From: Jaltomata sinuosa | Taxonomy: Eukaryota > Streptophyta > Magnoliopsida > Solanales > Solanaceae | DNA length: 64,000 nucleotides | Assembly: GCA_003996215.1 (NCBI GenBank) | Contig: QJPP01007241.1 | Coordinates: 682,001 to 746,000, forward strand | Direction of reading: 5' to 3' | Shown: in pieces, positions 56,301-64,000 of the stretch | Layout of the letters: each line of letters begins with the position of its first letter | Position numbering within the stretch: the stretch's first letter is position 1 | Notes under the pieces: model-generated | What the model was told of the DNA's origin: nothing | Databases searched by the model: none | What the model saw: only the letters and a program-made list of their open reading frames with translations | Position numbers and translations under genes: made by a program

Positions 56301-59300
56301 AGAAGACAAATATCATCCTATTCAACATATATCAGAGTATTGAAAAATTGGAAAGATTGCAACTCGCAAAGTACTAGTTCAGAAGTACAAAAACACTCAA
56401 AAATCAACATACTACACAGTAGATAAGAAGTGTCTTGAAATGATTGTAACTCGCAAAGTGCTAGTCAAGAGGCATAATTGTCAAGACTCCTCAAAGTTGA
56501 CATGCTACACAGTAGACAGAAGTTTCTGGAATTCCCGCAGTCATTAAAATAATCAGAGTTCAGATAAAGCAGATTCTACTAAATAGTCAAGCATGAAACT
56601 GCAACAAAAGTTCTATCAAAACAAACACGAAAAGAAATTGATACAGTTGGGTGTGTATTATAAGACTATATGAGAGAGAGAGAGTGTATACATCATATAC
56701 ATACTCATATACATATAACACACACACACACATATGCAGGGAGGCAGTATAAGGAAGTTTTTCTGATAAGAAATTTAAGTTTTAAAAAAGTTGGGAACAC
56801 AGGATCCTGCCAAAATCAAATGCTTTTATGAGTACAAGATGATTCATGTGACCTGTGTAGCTATGACCAAGGTAAACTGAGAAAAGAACGATGGATTTGT
56901 CTCAATTAGTTCCTCCGGGCAATCTTCTATAAACTTGGCTTTAACAGCATCATTTAACTCTTGAAGGAATGCACACACACACTTTGCCTTCGATTCTCCA
57001 ACACTTGATTCATCAACTACCAGAAATAGGAGAGAAAAAATAAGTCAGCTTTCTAAAGCTGTAGATGCATACACACAACCATGTAACATACCCATGAAAT
57101 TATTTCCAAGATCACCCACTTCAACCTTGGAACCATCAACAACAGTGATGCTTCCAACCCCACCAAGAACGAGATTTTTCAAAGTTTCGGAACCAGTTGG
57201 ACCGCAGTTAAGTAAGCAGATACTGGCTTTCTCCAGCGCAGCTTGTCCTTGCTCACCCCATATCCTGCAAAATAGCTTCATTATTATCTTCAATTTTGCA
57301 TACTTTAAGGGCATATTTGGCCCTTTTTTGCTTATTAATCAATTAATTAGGTTAACTGTGGGTTCCAGCTAAATTAAGAGCATATTTGAGCTAAGCTATT
57401 AACAAAGGGCTGGCATATCTGCTCAATTTCGGATACTTTAAGGACAAATTTGGACCTTTTCAGTTCTAAATATAGAAAGGTATCATTTTTTTTGGGACAG
57501 ACTAAAAAGGAAACTGCATCACATAAATTGGGACATATGGAGTATCTATTTTTACGATGAACTGGGTAAATAAATTCAAGTCATATAGTTAACATATGCT
57601 TAACACATCAAATGATATGTGGCTTGTGTGTTATCTACATTGTATCTGCCTTATATGCCTCAAGTTTTGTAGTCTTCATGTTCCTATCATTATCTATGGT
57701 GTTTTATAATTCTCAAATAAGATGAATGTCCATTAGATACCATCTTTATGCATATCAAGGACTCAAAGTACCCCAGTCCTAAGTGCCCTCCATAAGACCA
57801 GCAAAGAATTATTTAGTTCAACCGTGTGACTATGCAAGAATTGACACCCTGCCTAACCTTCAGCAAAACATAGGGAAAACAAAGCAGGAAAAGTAAAGAA
57901 AAACGAAAAGCAACCCCAGAAGGTTCATTAAGTCATATGCATTGTCCATATAAGAAGTATGAGAAAAGGTTCAATTGCAATTTCCATTTTGAATAAGAAT
58001 ACAGTTACAAACATGATTAATTTTTATAACCTGCCAATATTAGGGAAATAAGTTCTTTCCCACAAAATGAACCATAAATAGATATAACAAGAGATACTGC
58101 TTCAGGATCTATAAAAAACACGTTTTGCGTAATGCAATTGACAATCCAAATAACAGCACTAAACATGTATCTACTTGACACAGTTGACTATAAACTTAAA
58201 CTCCAAGCTAGGGGTAACTCCAGAATAAATACAACTACTACTTGACACAAATTTTGCATAGTTGGTGTAAGGATAAACGTACACAACGTAAGGGATAAGG
58301 TCTGCCTACACGCCACCCTCCCCAAACCCCACCATATGGGATCACACAGGGTATGTTGTTGTTATTTCTTGTTGTTTGGTGTAAGGATAAATGTGTAACT
58401 AGATAATCTCAATTCTTTTTCTTTTCTCTTTCTCTAATAACCGAGAAATCTTCTATTCCCGGCTTATAAAATCAGCATAAGATGCCTCTATGCCTTCTCC
58501 ACTAAATATCCGACTTGGTACACACTTAAAACTGGAGGACGTCCCTCTAGCTTTTTTTTTTCTTTTTAAACAATCTTGGCACTTTGAGACTAATTCTACA
58601 GGTACGGCTACCTCCCACCAGCATAGGTACAAGATAATTCTATTCACCAAGGATTGGACAGATAGGATGAAATCACCTAGTGTATTTGTCTCGTTGAGAT
58701 TTGAACCTGAGACCTCATGGTTTCATCCTTGACTTAAAACTCAAAAGTATTTATTATTGGAACAAAATGGGCAACCTCAACTAATTTGGGATTGAGTCGT
58801 AATACATAAACAAGACACTCAAATTTGGCCTCCGCTGGCAAGTAAGCATTCCAACTTTGAAAGTGCACGTCTAGACACCTCAATTTGGTCTCAGCTGACA
58901 AACTAAAAACTCCAACTCGTCCCTATTGTATCTCGTAGACACCCGACGCTGACAGGGCACATAAATTTTAGAGGTGTCTAGTTTATAATTGGAACAAAAT
59001 GGGCCCCAATATAGAGGATTACCCAACTAACCTCAACTAATTTGGGATTGAGTCGTAATACATAAATAGACACTCAAATTTGGCATCGGCTGGCAAGTAA
59101 GCATTTCAACTCTGAAAGTGCACGTCTAGACACCTCAATTTGGTCTAAACTGACAAACTAAAAACTCCACCTCGTACCTACTGTATCTCATAGACATCCG
59201 ACCCTGACGTGGCACATAAATTTTAGAGGATCTCTAGTTGATCATTTTGTAAGTCGTAGTGTTCAACTGACACAGTGGAAACAAGTTGAGGTATCTAGAT

Positions 59301-59487
59301 ATGTATACTCAAAAGTTTGAGTGTTTGTTTATGTATTATGCCTTTTCTTTTATATATGAATTTTCTCATTTCTGCTATGAATTTAAGTTTAATTGCAAGA
59401 ACAGTAAGGGCTACAAATTCAGTGGTAGCCGGTATAGCGAAACATTCACCTGAGCTGTCGATCGTATTTGACTTTGGGTTCCGCCAT
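38400..59487 (-). CDS. AXR1: AXR1, RUB/NEDD8-activating enzyme E1 regulatory subunit
   Basis: Fourteen exons on the minus strand: 59487-59450, 57264-57092, 57016-56853, 56014-55904, 55622-55543, 49946-49796, 49695-49602, 48038-47950, 47137-47064, 46969-46807, 40938-40853, 38964-38881, 38793-38613, 38483-38400. All junctions are GT-AG and stay in frame, giving 523 aa with no interruption; AXR1 proteins are about 520-540 aa. Diagnostic stretches are KYDRQLRIWGEQGQAALE, NCGPTGSETLKNLVLGGVG, VVDGSKVEVGDLGNNFM, NNPWTELTRF, ELHAVAAFVGGVASQEVIK and the C-terminal GTFIFNGIDNKSQLLML. With ECR1 it adenylates RUB/NEDD8 for cullin modification, hence SCF-TIR1 auxin signalling. It lacks the E1 catalytic cysteine domain, as the family does. 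Introns 1, 5 and 10 are expanded by transposons. Confidence 0.96.
40000..40145. repeat. Dispersed repeat in AXR1 intron 11
   Basis: It starts 'aggggcggagctagcatttt' and ends 'aaagttatagggttctgccc', the two ends of a repeat I recognise as common in Solanaceae introns. It is assigned from memory of the motif, without a second copy in the window to compare. Confidence 0.4.
42489..42680. repeat. Left subterminal CCGGT array of the hAT element
   Basis: More than a dozen CCGGT, CCGGTCC and GGTACCGG words in both orientations. Such subterminal repeats are transposase-binding sites in Ac/Ds and other hAT elements. They are also CG-dense and so likely methylation targets in plants. A T23 run follows at about 42691-42714. 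Confidence 0.85.
42868..42875 (+). promoter_or_regulatory. hAT transposase TATA box
   Basis: TATAAAAA, about 310 bp upstream of the transposase ATG, followed by a CT-rich stretch of the presumed 5' UTR. Confidence 0.55.
43185..45728 (+). CDS. hAT superfamily transposase (BED zinc finger, DDE, C-terminal dimerisation domain)
   Basis: 847 aa, uninterrupted. The N-terminus is Lys-rich, then acidic and Pro/Thr-rich (about 85-130). A BED-type zinc finger lies at about 138-186 (C157, C160, H177, H181). The RNase H-like catalytic core has D316 in ITSDMG, D382 in VTLDNASNN and E750 in SVASEGAFS. It is split by the hAT-specific insertion domain, which contains the conserved C410-x2-H413 and STRW (about 471-474). 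The C-terminal hAT dimerisation domain runs from LLEWWKTRG to SLEISVLFRDWI (about 718-782). All three catalytic residues are present, so the enzyme could be active. It would cut and rejoin DNA at the element's own ends in the nucleus. The ATG at 43185 is chosen because the upstream in-frame region lacks similarity to the family. Confidence 0.95.
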   Translation: MESGDKNVGKGKSSFFGRVGNALTGKTKVGSSSKSKSNTRQQPQLRINTDDFTHVDETPFNIDRNTQLDHEFLQTRFGNFNEELDEEVEYDNEYDGNDTYDDDETEPPTATSPTPAPASTPPPPVHPTRAKPKAERPKKSVVWQFMIQNDDKTQAICKVCKSVLNHTTTGKSGGTGHLRNHLLRCCKNEFLQAVAIADAKKYGTPLPDASVGVGASNMIQSQLNPSNVSGPSTHRSYSRERDLEELAKMIVLCGLPFSFAENPGFVHYIQIVYNPSFTGFSRNTIKKAIFDYQGQHVQYLRCLFNYNTCRMAITSDMGRSPNGNDYFTITGHWIDENWNMQKRILGYKCCEMLKTGSYIAQTIVDVLEFYGICNKVISVTLDNASNNTNAVDKLKPAICPIYIDGFHIRCAAHIYNLIVRDGVAMYNNGCIKCETACHFIFKCQVKSRRVEFENRCRELELPPRKIPKTVSTRWNSLYEMLKVAYEYRKPLQMVWNAHNSDIDYRISDTDWKEVYELKEFLKVFYLATKQISGLYYPTICSVLPNICAISDKFFQYKNIPRFKDSINAMIKKFRKYFIPIPQIYLTACLLNPTYKEIGASRMVERIYCNLDILEIIFEQSIQGDEVAEEDKLPSLSDVKDSIRIEARKLYDLYNSSRINDEVHNVEPSSSRRRYSNEDDIDDMMENYLGLTSNERNDFDEYLNQGMESIKDAQGKPQLLEWWKTRGKSFPKLQPVVRDLLAIQASSVASEGAFSAARYQIGEHRYSLASDSLEISVLFRDWINAERRNYGRPSLPVQFEYDIDNILVNSSEDGMDALEDQAQQPLPENVTREFLETLRKDYFQGFKY
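46251..46447. repeat. Right subterminal CCGGT array of the hAT element
   Basis: Counterpart of the left array, with repeated CCGGTCCGG and GGTACCGGTACC words in both orientations up to the right terminal repeat. Confidence 0.85.
49308..49517. mobile_element. MITE in AXR1 intron 6-7 region
   Basis: 210 bp with imperfect terminal repeats: GAGGTAGTTTGGATTGGCTT at the left, and the reverse complement of the right end GAGGGTGTTTGGATTGACTT. The core has 'aagtgcttttaagc' motifs in both orientations. The target duplication is ambiguous (TAT or CTAT), so the superfamily is not assigned. Confidence 0.65.
51998..53925. mobile_element. Mutator-like (MULE) non-autonomous element in AXR1 intron 5
   Basis: The left end is GGTGTTTTAAAAGGCG and the reverse complement of the right end is AAGTGTTTTAAAAGGTG. 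A perfect 9-bp target duplication, ATCATGTCC, lies at 51989-51997 and 53926-53934, the length expected of MULEs. 'Gaggcgaggcg'-type GC-rich subterminal sequence is present at both ends. It has no transposase. A second element (52760-53878) is nested inside, so the host element itself is only about 800 bp. Confidence 0.8.
52760..53878. mobile_element. Nested long-TIR element (MULE-like)
   Basis: 1,119 bp with terminal inverted repeats of about 275 bp (52760-53033 and 53605-53878), starting GGGAAAAGGGTCATATTTGC. The target duplication CCTTAGATA lies at 52751-52759 and 53879-53887, though its right copy overlaps the last C residues of the element. The interior is non-coding. The long TIRs with a 9-bp duplication fit a MULE. 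A relic arm of the same family lies at 1420-1725. Confidence 0.78.
54205..55062. mobile_element. Second 'ggcgaggcg'-type element in AXR1 intron 5
   Basis: Its ends resemble those of the element at 51998: 'gttttcaaaggcatttttgg' at the left and 'gcgcccccgccttttaaacg' at the right. The same kind of GC-rich 'ctcgtctcgtctcg' subterminal sequence is present. A SINE 3' tail fragment ('ggaccccactttgtgggatt...gtgttgttgta') lies inside at about 54828-54875. No clear target duplication was found. Confidence 0.5.
55146..55372 (-). mobile_element. tRNA-derived SINE in AXR1 intron 5
   Basis: On the minus strand there is a tRNA-like head with B-box-like 'gattcaaatttcag', then the family body 'tgggtggaatgtagtaggta', and an A-rich tail. 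Diverged direct repeats of about 16 bp (CTACTCCCTAGAATAT at 55130-55145 and CTACTTCCTGGCATAT at 55373-55388) fit a decayed target duplication. It is the same family as 34701-34888. Confidence 0.72.
57300..57500. repeat. Long-TIR element relic in AXR1 intron 1
   Basis: Two facing segments ('gggcatatttggccctttt' near 57309 and 'aggacaaatttggacctttt' near 57440) resemble the terminal motif of the element at 52760. They are too short and diverged to define ends. Confidence 0.35.
58281..58375 (+). mobile_element. 5'-truncated TTG-tailed SINE with 19-bp target duplication
   Basis: 95 bp containing 'aaggtctgcctacacgccac', 'cctccccaaaccccaccata' and a TTG-rich 3' tail. It is flanked by direct repeats TTGGTGTAAGGATAAACGT (58262-58280) and the same with one mismatch (58376-58394). 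The flanks define a clean retroposition event of a short 3' fragment. It lies in AXR1 intron 1. Confidence 0.82.
58550..58735 (-). mobile_element. SINE in AXR1 intron 1
   Basis: On the minus strand 'aaccatgaggtctcaggttc' (B box), 'gggaggtagccgtacctgta' and an A-rich tail follow in order. It is the same family as 34701-34888. The target duplication is not clear. Confidence 0.65.
58758..59230. repeat. Direct tandem repeat, period about 256 bp
   Basis: Two copies (about 58758-58988 and 58990-59230) share 'aatttgggattgagtcgtaa', 'gaaagtgcacgtctagacac' and 'cacataaattttagagg'. The second copy has a small extra insertion at its start ('ccccaatatagaggattacc'). It lies in AXR1 intron 1, close to exon 1. 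Confidence 0.85.
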
Positions 59488-59600
59488 TGTTGTTGTATAT
59501 GTGAGGAGAGTGATAGAGAGAGAAAGAGTGAAGAACTTTATTAGCCTTGCAGATTATTGAAGCAATACCTTTGAAGGAATTGGGGCTCTACTTTTGTAGC
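59488..59600 (-). promoter_or_regulatory. AXR1 5' leader and proximal promoter
   Basis: Upstream of the ATG on the minus strand is a CT-rich leader ('cactctttctctctctatca'), then AT-rich DNA. No clear TATA box is seen, as is common for broadly expressed plant genes. Confidence 0.5.
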
Positions 59601-59689
59601 TTTGGTTGAATTTTAGGGGAGAAAAATTGCAAAAATGGTCACTTATGTTTGAGGTTGGTTAGATTTTAAATAATCTCCTGGGAATTGTT

Positions 59690-60075
59690 TGGCAGCGTGT
59701 ATAAGAATAGTGCAGAATATGATACATTAATAATATTTGTGTTAGTAATGTTGATATTAATTATGCTGAGATTTTTCTTATGTAGTATTTAGTTTGATGT
59801 ATTAAAAATAACATGCATTGTATAATTTTTAAAAAATTATTTGTTTACAAACTTATCCTGTGTGGAAAAGGTTTTAAGGGCAATTCTGTCTTTAATCATG
59901 TTAATGCATGCATTAGAACTTACTGCATTACTAATACTATGGATTTTTATTTATTTGATATTAAAGTGTGTATAACTAAAACATAAGTTTAAAAAATGTA
60001 CCAAACAAGGTACTAGTAATACACAAAGCTAATGCATGCATTAGTTTTTCTGATTTACGAAACGACCCCTTAATT
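59690..60075. mobile_element. Putative MITE 5' of AXR1
   Basis: About 385 bp. The left end 'gggaattgtttggcagcg' and the reverse complement of the right end 'ggggtcgtttcgtaaatc' are imperfect inverted repeats. 'Taatgcatgcatta' palindromes lie inside. The ends are approximate. Confidence 0.45.
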
Positions 60076-60589
60076 AAGTATATATGGAATAATTTTGGTT
60101 CTTTTAAGTTTTTTAAAAGTTAAGATTTTTAGTTTTTGTTAAATATTTATCTGATTTTATTTATTAGATTTGACTAGAACTTTGTAAAAATAAGGAAATC
60201 AGTGGGAACTCGTATTTAGATGTACATTTTGTATTTTCTGTTTTTTATTTTATTTCTATATCTTGATATAATTTTTTTAATTGTAATTTCTGCTATTTTT
60301 TATATTTGTTTTGGGTTTTGTTTTGTGTGTTACATATTTTAGGATTTGATGCCCTACTCATGCGGGACTATACTAGGTATATTGTTGTTGTGTTTTAAGA
60401 TTTGATGAGACTTTTTTGGTGTTTATGATTAAATTTTCTTTTTCACTGTTTTCATCAAATTTAACACACAGAGTTCAGTAAATATCTGATTGACTAAAGT
60501 ATTAACTTTTGATAAATTAAAACATCAAATTGTTACTTGAAGAATTACAATTAACAATTGACGTTTGAATCTCATTTAGCGGTTATAAG

Positions 60590-61560
60590 CAAAAGTATAC
60601 AAAATTAGAAAGAGTTTGAATGTAAAAAGGCAAACATTAGTAGTTTTTTCTCGTGAAGTTATGATCATAATTGATGGGCAGTATATAAATACATTTTTTT
60701 CCCTTTTAGATATTCGGGCTTGAAATTTACTATGTGCATGACATTAATGATGATCATCATACATATTTTAATATTTTATTTTATACACAATATATTTTTT
60801 AACAAAACATTATTTACACAATATTTGATTATCGTTGTTATTAGAGTCGTCAATATGGACTAGCCCGTTGGGCTGGGCTGGCCCAGCTTGTAATTTGATA
60901 GGGTTGGGCTAAGATTTTTGCAGCTCATTTAAGAACAAGGCTTTTTAGCCCGGTCCGGATAAGTCCACTGACCCGTAGGGCTTTTAGCAATATGGGTTGG
61001 GTCGGCCTGTGGACTAAAAAAAAAAATTAAAAAAAATAAAATAAAATAGAGTATTAAAAAGAACAAGATGAGTCCAAACTCAAAGGCTACTTAAACTATC
61101 ATAAATATTTAAATATTAATGATGTTTATAAAATATGTAAGATTCGAACAATATCATGTAGTAACATTATGTAATATTGTTTTGTAAATATTTATGTTAT
61201 TAACAATTTAAAATTAAAATTAAATTTTAAAAATAATAAAAATAATATTATTTAAAAAATGGGTTGGCCTATTGAGGCTCGTAGCCCACAAAGTGATGGG
61301 TTGGGCTTGCTATTTTCGAGCCCATCATTTTAATGGGCTAGCCCGTCAAATTTCAAAGCCCGCGGAGGCTAACCGGATGGGCTGGGTCAACCCGTATTGA
61401 CAGCTCTAGCTATTATAGAGGGATAATTTTACAAATAATGTACTACTATAATAAATGACATTATTGTTATAGATAGAATGTTATCACAGAGAAATAAAAT
61501 ATAACATGAAAAATCACTTCTGAAGAAATTTAGATTGTTATAGTGAAATGTCACTATATT
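60590..61560. repeat. Dispersed repeat (copy 2), interrupted by a hAT-type element
   Basis: Its two parts, 60590-60841 and 61409-61560, match the contiguous copy at 28995-29560 in order. The interruption coincides exactly with the element at 60842-61408, which supports that element's boundaries. Confidence 0.7.
60842..61408. mobile_element. Non-autonomous hAT-type element
   Basis: 567 bp. The left end is TAGAGTCGTCAATATGG and the reverse complement of the right end is TAGAGCTGTCAATACGG. The flanking 8-bp sites are GTTGTTAT (60834-60841) and GCTATTAT (61409-61416), 6 of 8 identical. Subterminal GGGCTGGGCTGGCCC-type words are present on both sides. No transposase. The uninterrupted related copy near 29380 serves as an empty site. 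Confidence 0.8.
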
Positions 61561-63030
61561 TCGAGCCCACAAATTGCTTGTGTGTCCTTAAAGAATTATT
61601 ACTCGCTCATTGTTGCCAAGGTTTTGAGTTACTTCCTTTCAAGATGGAACGGGATTTTTTTTTTATAATAGTGGCGATGTAAATTATAGAACTTCGGCAA
61701 ACGCAATAAATGGAGCAAATCATACGACACTTGTGTTTTTATTTGAAAATGATGCACAAAAAGGAAGAGAAGAATATCATATTTTTAGTGTATTCAATCT
61801 ATAAAATCTGAGGCAAGATCTCTAAATTTATAGACAACAAAAAGGTAAGATGGAGAGGTGCAATCCAAAAGGTGCCTTTTTTGGTTCAATTCAAAAAGTG
61901 TCGAGAGGTGCCATCCAATATGGACTCAAATCCCCAACGTGAACTCCCGCAAAATATAGTCGACTTTTACTCAAGTTTGCTTTGAGTCTTTGATGCTTCT
62001 AAAAATAATATAAATAGTTAAATACTTAAATCTACACTATTTATTCTGCTCAAATTACATAAATTAAAAGTATTTAAGTGGACACGTAATTTAAGAGAAA
62101 AAGATTATTTTTTTTGAATTTAAATCATCTTAATAGAAATAAAATTGAAGATTAGAATTAAGCTATTACTAAAATAGAAAGATGTCTTTTTTTTTAGACG
62201 GACTAGAAATAAAAGAGTGTTATGTAAATCAAGACATATCTAATAATATAAAAACATGAAATCTTGATATGGATTTTTCTGTATTATGTCACACAAAATA
62301 ATGATAATTTTCATAAGCCATTTTCGTATAAATTGTCAGAAATTATATTTATGCATATGCGGACTTATGTGGGGCAACATTTCTTTGTTTATTGAGTTAG
62401 CTTAATGTGTTCAACATTCGTCATTTTTTTTATAGGACTTGCACATTTTTCTTAATTTTATTTATAAATCAAACACATTATTTTATAATATTTATGTAAT
62501 TTAAGAAAATTATACTCACTGATATAGAACACACACGTAAAGTACGTACACTAAAACTAGTTATTCAAGATGCTAAAACTAATTTAGTTTCAATAAGAGC
62601 AACATATGGTCATCTACATAATAGGTTTCGAAGTTGGGATTTTAGGTGATAATTACGTGTTGACTTGTAATCATTTTCATCACCTTTGACCCAAAGCAAA
62701 ATATTTATGTTTCATTACTTAAAATTAATATATAAAATATATTTTACACATATAAATATATTTCGTACGATTTAGTCTTTTTTTAAAAAAAATAAAATTT
62801 AAAACCTACCTAATTATTTGGTACGGTCATAGATTTATATAAAAATCTTTGAGTTTATTAAAAAAAAAATATAATAATCGATTCAGTACGATTCAATTTG
62901 ACCAACAATGCATTTTTTTTAATCATTGATACCTCTAAGTCAAAGTAGGACCGACAAAGATTCTTTACAATAGAAAGTCTTATATATATTTATTAGCGAT
63001 AAGAATACTTTCTTATTGAGGAAAAAAGAT
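61561..63030. other. Gene-free stretch
   Basis: AT-rich DNA with no supported gene or recognised element. Scattered A/T runs occur at 62785-62800 and 62856-62870. Confidence 0.45.
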
Positions 63031-63032
63031 CA

Positions 63033-63272
63033 CAATTATTTTGTTATGTAACGTTCAATAAAAAATGACCCGTGCAAAAAATATATCATTTTAATTATTT
63101 TATTTTGTAACGTTCAATAAGAAATGACACTGCAAAAATTGTCATTTTAATTATTTTATTTTGTAACATTCAATAAGAAAACGTGCAAAATTTCATCATT
63201 ATAATTATTTTATTTTGTAACATTCAATAAGAAAATGATACGTATAAAAATTTCGTCATTTTATTGTTTTAT
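63033..63272. repeat. Tandem repeat, period 54-59 bp, four to five copies
   Basis: GTAACGTTCAATAAGAAATG-like units start at 63048, 63107, 63163 and 63217, with a fifth partial unit after them. Each is followed by 'gtgcaaaaattt.atcatttta'. The shrinking period reflects small deletions. Confidence 0.85.
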
Positions 63273-63899
63273 TTTCTTCTCATGCGCTTTCAGGTAAGTG
63301 AGTGCACTCTCTCTATCAGGTGGACAAATAAAGGGGTTCTAATTCTTATAGGGTGTTAAAAGGTCGCTCGTAAAATAACAATGCGTAAATGACTTTTTTT
63401 TTCATAATTACAGAGTGCAAACTATGTCTTTTTTCCTTTAAAAAAATCACATTTTAGATAGTAAAGTTTAGTCTCTTGAGTTGGTAATAATTTTACTTTA
63501 AACAAGTTTAGAGAGATTGATGGATTTTTACAAACTTAAGGTACGTAACTGTAAAAACATGATAAGTTTAGGGGGTGCAAATGTATTATTCCTTATCCTA
63601 ATTAGCGGGAAAAAGTATAAAGGGGAGTAACGTGGGAGAATGAATTAAGGGTGACAAAAAGGTTTCAAATTTAAGTTGTAGTGACTTAAGTTATTTTAAT
63701 TGAGTAGAGGTGACAAAAATTAGATTAGGAATTAATGAGTTTTGACTCATTTTCTGAGTTGCCCTCAAGTTTTTATTTTTACACTTTGACCCATGGGACC
63801 CATTTCCCTTTTGGGAGAATTAAATAAAACCCATATTATCTAAAATGGGAGGGGGGAAAACGACCGCCTCTCCTTCTTTTTGCTTCTCTTCCTCGCGCC

Positions 63900-64000
63900 A
63901 TTTTCAGGACATTCTCCATTGTTGTTGTTGTTGTTGTTGTTGTCATCTTCTTCTTCATCATCACCATCTTCTTCTTCTTCTTCTTCTACTCCCCTGCCCT
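63900..64000. repeat. (GTT)n and (CTT)n microsatellites at the window edge
   Basis: (TTG)8 at about 63920-63943, then TCATCTTCTTCTTC-rich sequence to the window end. Such CT-rich and CTT-rich stretches often lie in plant 5' UTRs or early coding regions, so a plus-strand gene may begin just outside. There is no proof within the window. Confidence 0.6.

Overview
This 64 kb window is nuclear DNA from a dicot plant, most likely a Solanaceae member. The evidence is AT-rich intergenic DNA, GT-AG introns, two recognisable plant genes, tRNA-derived SINEs of Solanaceae type, Stowaway, Tourist and CACTA MITEs, and an endogenous pararetrovirus of the tobacco-vein-clearing-virus/LycEPRV kind. The species cannot be fixed from sequence alone. 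I see no rRNA, tRNA gene or CRISPR array.

Layout. 1-2155: gene-free, with two Stowaway MITEs, a MULE relic and a degenerate tandem repeat. 2156-3347 and 17725-18862: arms of a 1.1-1.2 kb inverted repeat. Between the arms, 3433-15512 is a rearranged endogenous pararetrovirus (EPRV). One nearly complete genome lies on the minus strand (primer-binding site 12028, small ORFs, movement/coat protein, protease-RT-RNase H, viroplasmin/TAV, then promoter and leader to 3433). To its right is a mosaic of viral pieces in both orientations. The coding frame is broken in the coat-protein region, and the main copy has no promoter upstream of its own ORFs. 18863-25680: gene-free and repeat-rich. 25823-28175 (+): a two-exon class I LOB-domain (LBD) transcription factor gene. 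28310-38399: gene-free, with SINEs, a LINE reverse-transcriptase relic and a 66-base C run. 38400-59487 (-): a complete 14-exon AXR1 gene (RUB/NEDD8-activating enzyme E1 subunit, 523 aa). 59488-64000: repeats and microsatellites, with possibly the start of another gene at the right edge.

The AXR1 introns are largely built of transposons. Intron 10 holds a complete 3,985-bp hAT transposon (42473-46457) with an uninterrupted 847-aa transposase, matching terminal inverted repeats and a perfect 8-bp target duplication. It lies antisense to AXR1. Intron 5 holds a MULE-like element with a second long-TIR element nested inside it.

The two host genes are unrelated in function: LBD is a developmental transcription factor, and AXR1 acts in cullin neddylation and auxin signalling. 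The most interesting structures are the EPRV mosaic with its flanking inverted repeat, and the apparently intact hAT element inside an essential-pathway gene.
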